Source: Paenilisteria portnoyi (GTDB lineage Bacteria > Bacillota > Bacilli > Lactobacillales > Listeriaceae). From it: a stretch of 33,709 nucleotides of DNA. Made by a program: the position numbers and the translations under genes. The stretch lies in NCBI RefSeq assembly GCF_014322795.1, contig NZ_JAASTT010000028.1, positions 1 through 33,709 on the forward strand, written 5' to 3'. Numbering within the stretch: the first letter of the stretch is position 1; each line of letters begins with the position of its first letter. The notes under the pieces are model-generated. The model ran no database searches. It worked only from the letters and a program-made list of their open reading frames with translations, and was not told where the DNA came from. Shown here piece by piece: positions 30,853-33,709 of the stretch.

Positions 30853-32652
30853 TTACTCTACAATTTGATTGAAATACTGGTCATTTATCTCTCGTATCCG
30901 CTTTAATTCGCATTTTGGCTCGCGGTCGTATGTTAGTAGTCCGTTGATTTCGACTTCTACGTCGGTCAGTTGGGTGTAGCAGTAGCCGTGCAGGGCTTTC
31001 GAGCTGTAAACGGCCTGCATGACGCGGCTGTAATCAGCGACGAATTCTTCGGCGTTTTTAACGGATGTGTAGCCCCAGCCTGTCTGGTCGCCTGTTTGAA
31101 AACCTATTCCGCCGAATTCTGTTAGCAAAATGGGCGCGTCTTGGTGCCGAAATCCTGCGGCGTAGATGGCGCGTAATGTCGATTGGGATTTCAAAATGGC
31201 TTCTTTGTCGTGAATCATCGTGCTAAAATCAGCGTACTTCTGTGGTTCGTCTTCACGGCCGTGTGAATAATTATGCACCGCGCAAATATCGGTTTCAGTC
31301 ATTTCCCAACCGTCATTGGAGATTACCGGGCGGGTTTTGTCGAGGGAATGAATGAGATGGTACATCGCTTGGGTGTGATGTTGTTGCTCGCGATTGTTGT
31401 GAATATTTGGTACGCCCCAGCTCTCATTGATCGGCACCCAGGTCACAATGCTCGGATGATTGTAATCGCGTTCGATAATTTCTAACCATTCGCGAGTCAA
31501 CCTGGTCGCCGTATCTTCTGTATAAACTGGTGCCGCCGCACACTCGCCCCAAACGAGGTAGCCCAACGTATCTGCCCAATATAGAAAGCGTGGATCTTCT
31601 ACTTTTTGATGTTTACGGCAACCATTGAATCCCATTTCCTTGGCGAGCTCGATATCGTGACGCAACGCTTCGTCGGACGGCGCAGTCAGTAAACCTTCGC
31701 GCCAGTAGCCCTGATCCAGCACCAATTTTTGATAGTAGGGGCGGTTGTTCAAATAAACCATGCCGGCCTCCGTGTGCACCTTGCGCATTCCAAAATACGA
31801 CGAAACCGCATCATACACCGCCAAATCATCCTCTAAGCAAAATTCAATCTGGAAAAGGTTCGGGTTTTCTGGTGTCCAATTCCAGCCGTCATTATGGTTC
31901 GGCGAGCGGAAAATCTTTTTTTGATAAATCGACACGTCGCGCTGCATATGGTTTTGCGTTAATTTCACCGTATCCTCAGCAACTAATGTCTCCCCAAAAC
32001 GAATCACATAACGTAAGCGCTTACCGGTAACGCCTCCCGCAAAAATCAAATCGAGTTCCACCATGCCGGTGTCCACATTTGGCGTCATGCGCAGCTTTTC
32101 AATATGTAGCGCGTCCACGGTTTCCAGCCAAACCGTCTGCCAAATTCCCGTCGTGTTCGTATACCAAATCGCATCCGGTTCCGGCGTCCAACTCTGCTTC
32201 CCGCGCGGAATCGTCTCATCTTTTTGCGGATCAAACACCCGCACAACTAGCGTCACAGCCTCACCCACAGCCACAAACGGCGTAATGTCAAACGTAAATG
32301 AAGTATGCCCACCATCATGCTCGCCGACCTTTTGCCCGTTCACAAAAACGCTCGCCGAATAATCCACCGCACCGAAATGCAGCTTCACTTCCTTACCACC
32401 GTCCAAATCCCCGTCAAGCGCAAACTCCCGCTTATACCAAACAATCTCGTGATGCGTCTGATCATCCATCCCACTAAGCGCCGTCTGATACGCAAATGGC
32501 ACCACAATACGGTTCACAAGCGTCGTATCCCCACGAAACCAGCCCTCACGCAACCCAACGTCCCCATCATCAAAAGCAAATTCCCATTCCCCATTCAAAT
32601 TCATCCAGTGTTCCCTCACAAATTGCGGTCTCGGATATTCTTCTCTCAACAT
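30853..32652 (-). CDS. Glycoside hydrolase family 2 enzyme (beta-glucuronidase/galactosidase type)
   Basis: The 599-residue protein has an N-terminal sugar-binding jelly roll (LNGEWEFAFDDGDVGLREGW, then HFGAVDYSASVFVNGQKVGE), an Ig-like domain and a TIM barrel. The acid/base is Glu in VPINESWGVPN and the nucleophile Glu in LLTEFGGIGF. The start at 32652 has AGGGAG 9 nt upstream. It cuts beta-linked sugars in the cytoplasm (no signal peptide); the exact sugar is not clear. A strong promoter and a cre site precede it, so it should be repressed in rich sugar. Chromosomal, outside the element. Confidence 0.88.
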   Translation of the reverse strand: MLREEYPRPQFVREHWMNLNGEWEFAFDDGDVGLREGWFRGDTTLVNRIVVPFAYQTALSGMDDQTHHEIVWYKREFALDGDLDGGKEVKLHFGAVDYSASVFVNGQKVGEHDGGHTSFTFDITPFVAVGEAVTLVVRVFDPQKDETIPRGKQSWTPEPDAIWYTNTTGIWQTVWLETVDALHIEKLRMTPNVDTGMVELDLIFAGGVTGKRLRYVIRFGETLVAEDTVKLTQNHMQRDVSIYQKKIFRSPNHNDGWNWTPENPNLFQIEFCLEDDLAVYDAVSSYFGMRKVHTEAGMVYLNNRPYYQKLVLDQGYWREGLLTAPSDEALRHDIELAKEMGFNGCRKHQKVEDPRFLYWADTLGYLVWGECAAAPVYTEDTATRLTREWLEIIERDYNHPSIVTWVPINESWGVPNIHNNREQQHHTQAMYHLIHSLDKTRPVISNDGWEMTETDICAVHNYSHGREDEPQKYADFSTMIHDKEAILKSQSTLRAIYAAGFRHQDAPILLTEFGGIGFQTGDQTGWGYTSVKNAEEFVADYSRVMQAVYSSKALHGYCYTQLTDVEVEINGLLTYDREPKCELKRIREINDQYFNQIVE

Positions 32653-32670
32653 TTCGCATCGCTCCCTCTC

Positions 32671-32685
32671 GTAAAAACGCTTACA
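32671..32685 (-). promoter_or_regulatory. Putative cre (CcpA) site
   Basis: On the - strand TGTAAGCGTTTTTAC, close to the cre consensus with about one mismatch, lies between the promoter and the GH2 start, where bound CcpA would block transcription. Confidence 0.6.
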
Positions 32686-32728
32686 ATGAACTTTATAGTT
32701 AATCAAATAAAAAGCTATCTTAACTCGT

Positions 32729-32758
32729 ATTATACATAAAAGATAACTATATTGTCAA
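32729..32758 (-). promoter_or_regulatory. Promoter of the GH2 gene
   Basis: On the - strand TTGACA (32753-32758), 18 nt, TATAAT (32729-32734): both hexamers are perfect. Confidence 0.85.
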
Positions 32759-32858
32759 CACAGTATAGATTAAATAAACTAAAAGGTAAATAACCAAGTG
32801 GTTGCTTTTATCCAAAAAATGTTCTATGCTCGAACAAACAAACTAGGAGGCTAATTCT

Positions 32859-33368
32859 ATGACATTTCCTATTCTCCACACACAACGACTGATATTAAGA
32901 CAAATAAACACCGCAGATATTAGCGCGATTTTCGCCTTACGATCAGATTCAGAAGTTGCCACTTTTCAGGAACGCGCTTTGCATCAAAACCTCGAGGAAT
33001 CCGGAGCTTTCATTGACAAAATAAACGTCGGAATAAACAACAACAACTGGATTTTCTGGGCAATAACGCTAGCAGAAACAGACGAGCTAATCGGGACAGC
33101 TTGCTTGTGGAATTTTTCAGACGAAGGGACGCGCGCGGATTTAGGCTACGAATTATTGCCGCGATTCCAAGGCTCTGGCTATATGCACGAAGCCCTGCCT
33201 CCAGTACTCGACTACGGTTTTAAGCAACTCCACTTACAAAAAATCGACGGCGTAACCCACAAAAACAACAACCGCTCCACCCAACTCCTCAAAAAACTGG
33301 AATTCACTCTAAATCCAGATTTTGCGGACGGAAACGAAATTATGTACACGCTAAAAAAGAGAAGTTAG
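32859..33368 (+). CDS. RimJ/RimL-type GNAT acetyltransferase
   Basis: This 169-residue protein shows a typical GNAT_3 pattern: ILHTQRLILRQINTADISAI at the start, LIGTACLWNF in the middle, LGYELLPRFQGSGYMHEAL (acetyl-CoA loop region) and NNRSTQLLKKLEF towards the end. Such enzymes acetylate ribosomal-protein N-termini or small amines; the substrate is not predictable. AGGAGG lies 8 nt before the ATG. A terminator overlaps its stop. Chromosomal. Confidence 0.88.
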   Translation: MTFPILHTQRLILRQINTADISAIFALRSDSEVATFQERALHQNLEESGAFIDKINVGINNNNWIFWAITLAETDELIGTACLWNFSDEGTRADLGYELLPRFQGSGYMHEALPPVLDYGFKQLHLQKIDGVTHKNNNRSTQLLKKLEFTLNPDFADGNEIMYTLKKRS

Positions 33369-33397
33369 GAATTTGCGCCTAACTTCTCTTCTTATTT
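33361..33397 (+). terminator. Terminator of the GNAT gene
   Basis: GAAGTTAGG (33361-33369) and CCTAACTTC (33378-33386) are a perfect 9-bp stem followed by TCTTCTTATTT. The stop codon lies in the left arm. Confidence 0.8.
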
Positions 33398-33452
33398 CTG
33401 CGTCTTCGAAATGCGGCCTCAAGAGCCAGCCTCTCGGAATTTTCGTGACCTC

Positions 33453-33482
33453 CGCAAAAACCAAGTACGGGTTTTCACTGCG
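33453..33482. repeat. Intergenic hairpin repeat, copy A
   Basis: The stem CGCA plus AAAACC (33453-33462) pairs with GGTTTT (33470-33475) and TGCG (33479-33482); loop AAGTACG. Flanks of about 25 bases on the left also resemble copy B at 33673-33695. No gene is seen in 33369-33709. Confidence 0.55.
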
Positions 33483-33672
33483 CCCCTAACAAATTCTGTC
33501 GAGGCTAACGGGCTCTTTCAGCTTTATTGTGGGTCTTAGGAAATGTTCTGTATTTCCTTAGAGCCTCAATATGAGTGCGAACGTAGGGAGCATTCGTTCC
33601 TTGCGCTGTGTCATGTTCCATACACCCAATCCAGCTTCAACGGCCAACTCCTCGAAAACTTCACGCCCTCCA

Positions 33673-33695
33673 TAAAAAGCAAGATCGGCTTTTTA
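33673..33695. repeat. Intergenic hairpin repeat, copy B
   Basis: TAAAAAGC (33673-33680), loop AAGATCG, GCTTTTTA (33688-33695), followed by CTGCGG as in copy A. One stem pair is C-G in copy A and G-C here, a compensating change. Confidence 0.55.
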
Positions 33696-33709
33696 CTGCG
33701 GCCGCTCCA

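Noticed and set aside
32305-32739. A 144-codon + strand frame over the GH2 start
   Set aside because: It is antisense to the conserved N-terminus of the GH2 enzyme and runs through its promoter.

Overview
The window comes from a low-GC Firmicute, most likely a Listeria. The evidence is AT-rich DNA with strong Shine-Dalgarno sites, a relic of an Lmo0937-type small membrane protein on the left, and a chromosomal gene with a CcpA-type cre site on the right. The genus is an inference. Most of the window (about 1534-30706) is one integrative and conjugative element (ICE) of the ICEBs1/Tn916 superfamily. It sits at the 3' end of a tRNA-Lys(CUU) gene and is bounded by a 45-bp direct repeat (1534-1578 and 30662-30706) that copies the 3' part of that tRNA.

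Layout from right to left, the direction of most transcription. The control module at 24.6-27.3 kb has an ImmR-like repressor, an ImmA-like metalloprotease and a tyrosine integrase on the + strand, and a divergent Pxis promoter driving an excisionase-like gene on the - strand. Next come small acidic proteins and ArdA antirestriction (22.5-24.2 kb), two DUF961 proteins (HelP-like) and the FtsK-type coupling ATPase ConQ. A four-gene cargo block follows (18.0-20.2 kb: GNAT plus a PUA/ASCH-like domain, an ASCH protein, a P-loop kinase-like ATPase, a DUF3850 protein). Then come an oriT-like hairpin at 17651-17674, the NicK/Orf20 relaxase, small proteins, and the type IV secretion block: ConB, ConC, ConD, ConE ATPase, a YddF/DUF1874 protein (AcrIII-1-like ring nuclease family), ConG, the CwlT hydrolase, YddI and a YddJ-like lipoprotein.

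The left 5 kb of the element is a separate type VIIb secretion effector cassette with its own promoter: a WXG100 protein, a SACOL2603/DUF3130-type helical protein, a DUF3958-type coiled-coil protein, an LXG toxin with a glycine-rich membrane-active C-terminus, a DUF443 immunity-type membrane protein, a DUF4176 protein, two broken genes and a membrane protein. No secretion machine is encoded, so the cassette must use the host's. Between int and the tRNA lies a 1009-residue SF2 helicase with a C-terminal PD-(D/E)XK-like motif, probably defence cargo.

The left flank (1-1533) holds relics of an earlier element at the same hotspot: a decayed copy of the element's lipoprotein, an Mrr-like endonuclease gene and the last 37 or so codons of a related integrase ending 82 bp before the left att copy. 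The right flank is chromosomal: tRNA-Lys, a glycoside hydrolase family 2 enzyme, a RimJ/RimL-type acetyltransferase, and a pair of covarying hairpin repeats.

The parts that most deserve a second look are the GNAT/ASCH/kinase/DUF3850 cargo, the helicase-nuclease, the mobile LXG cassette with 11-residue repeats, the DUF1874 protein, a short antisense-type promoter-terminator unit, and the intrinsic-terminator-like hairpins found repeatedly inside the conjugation operon.
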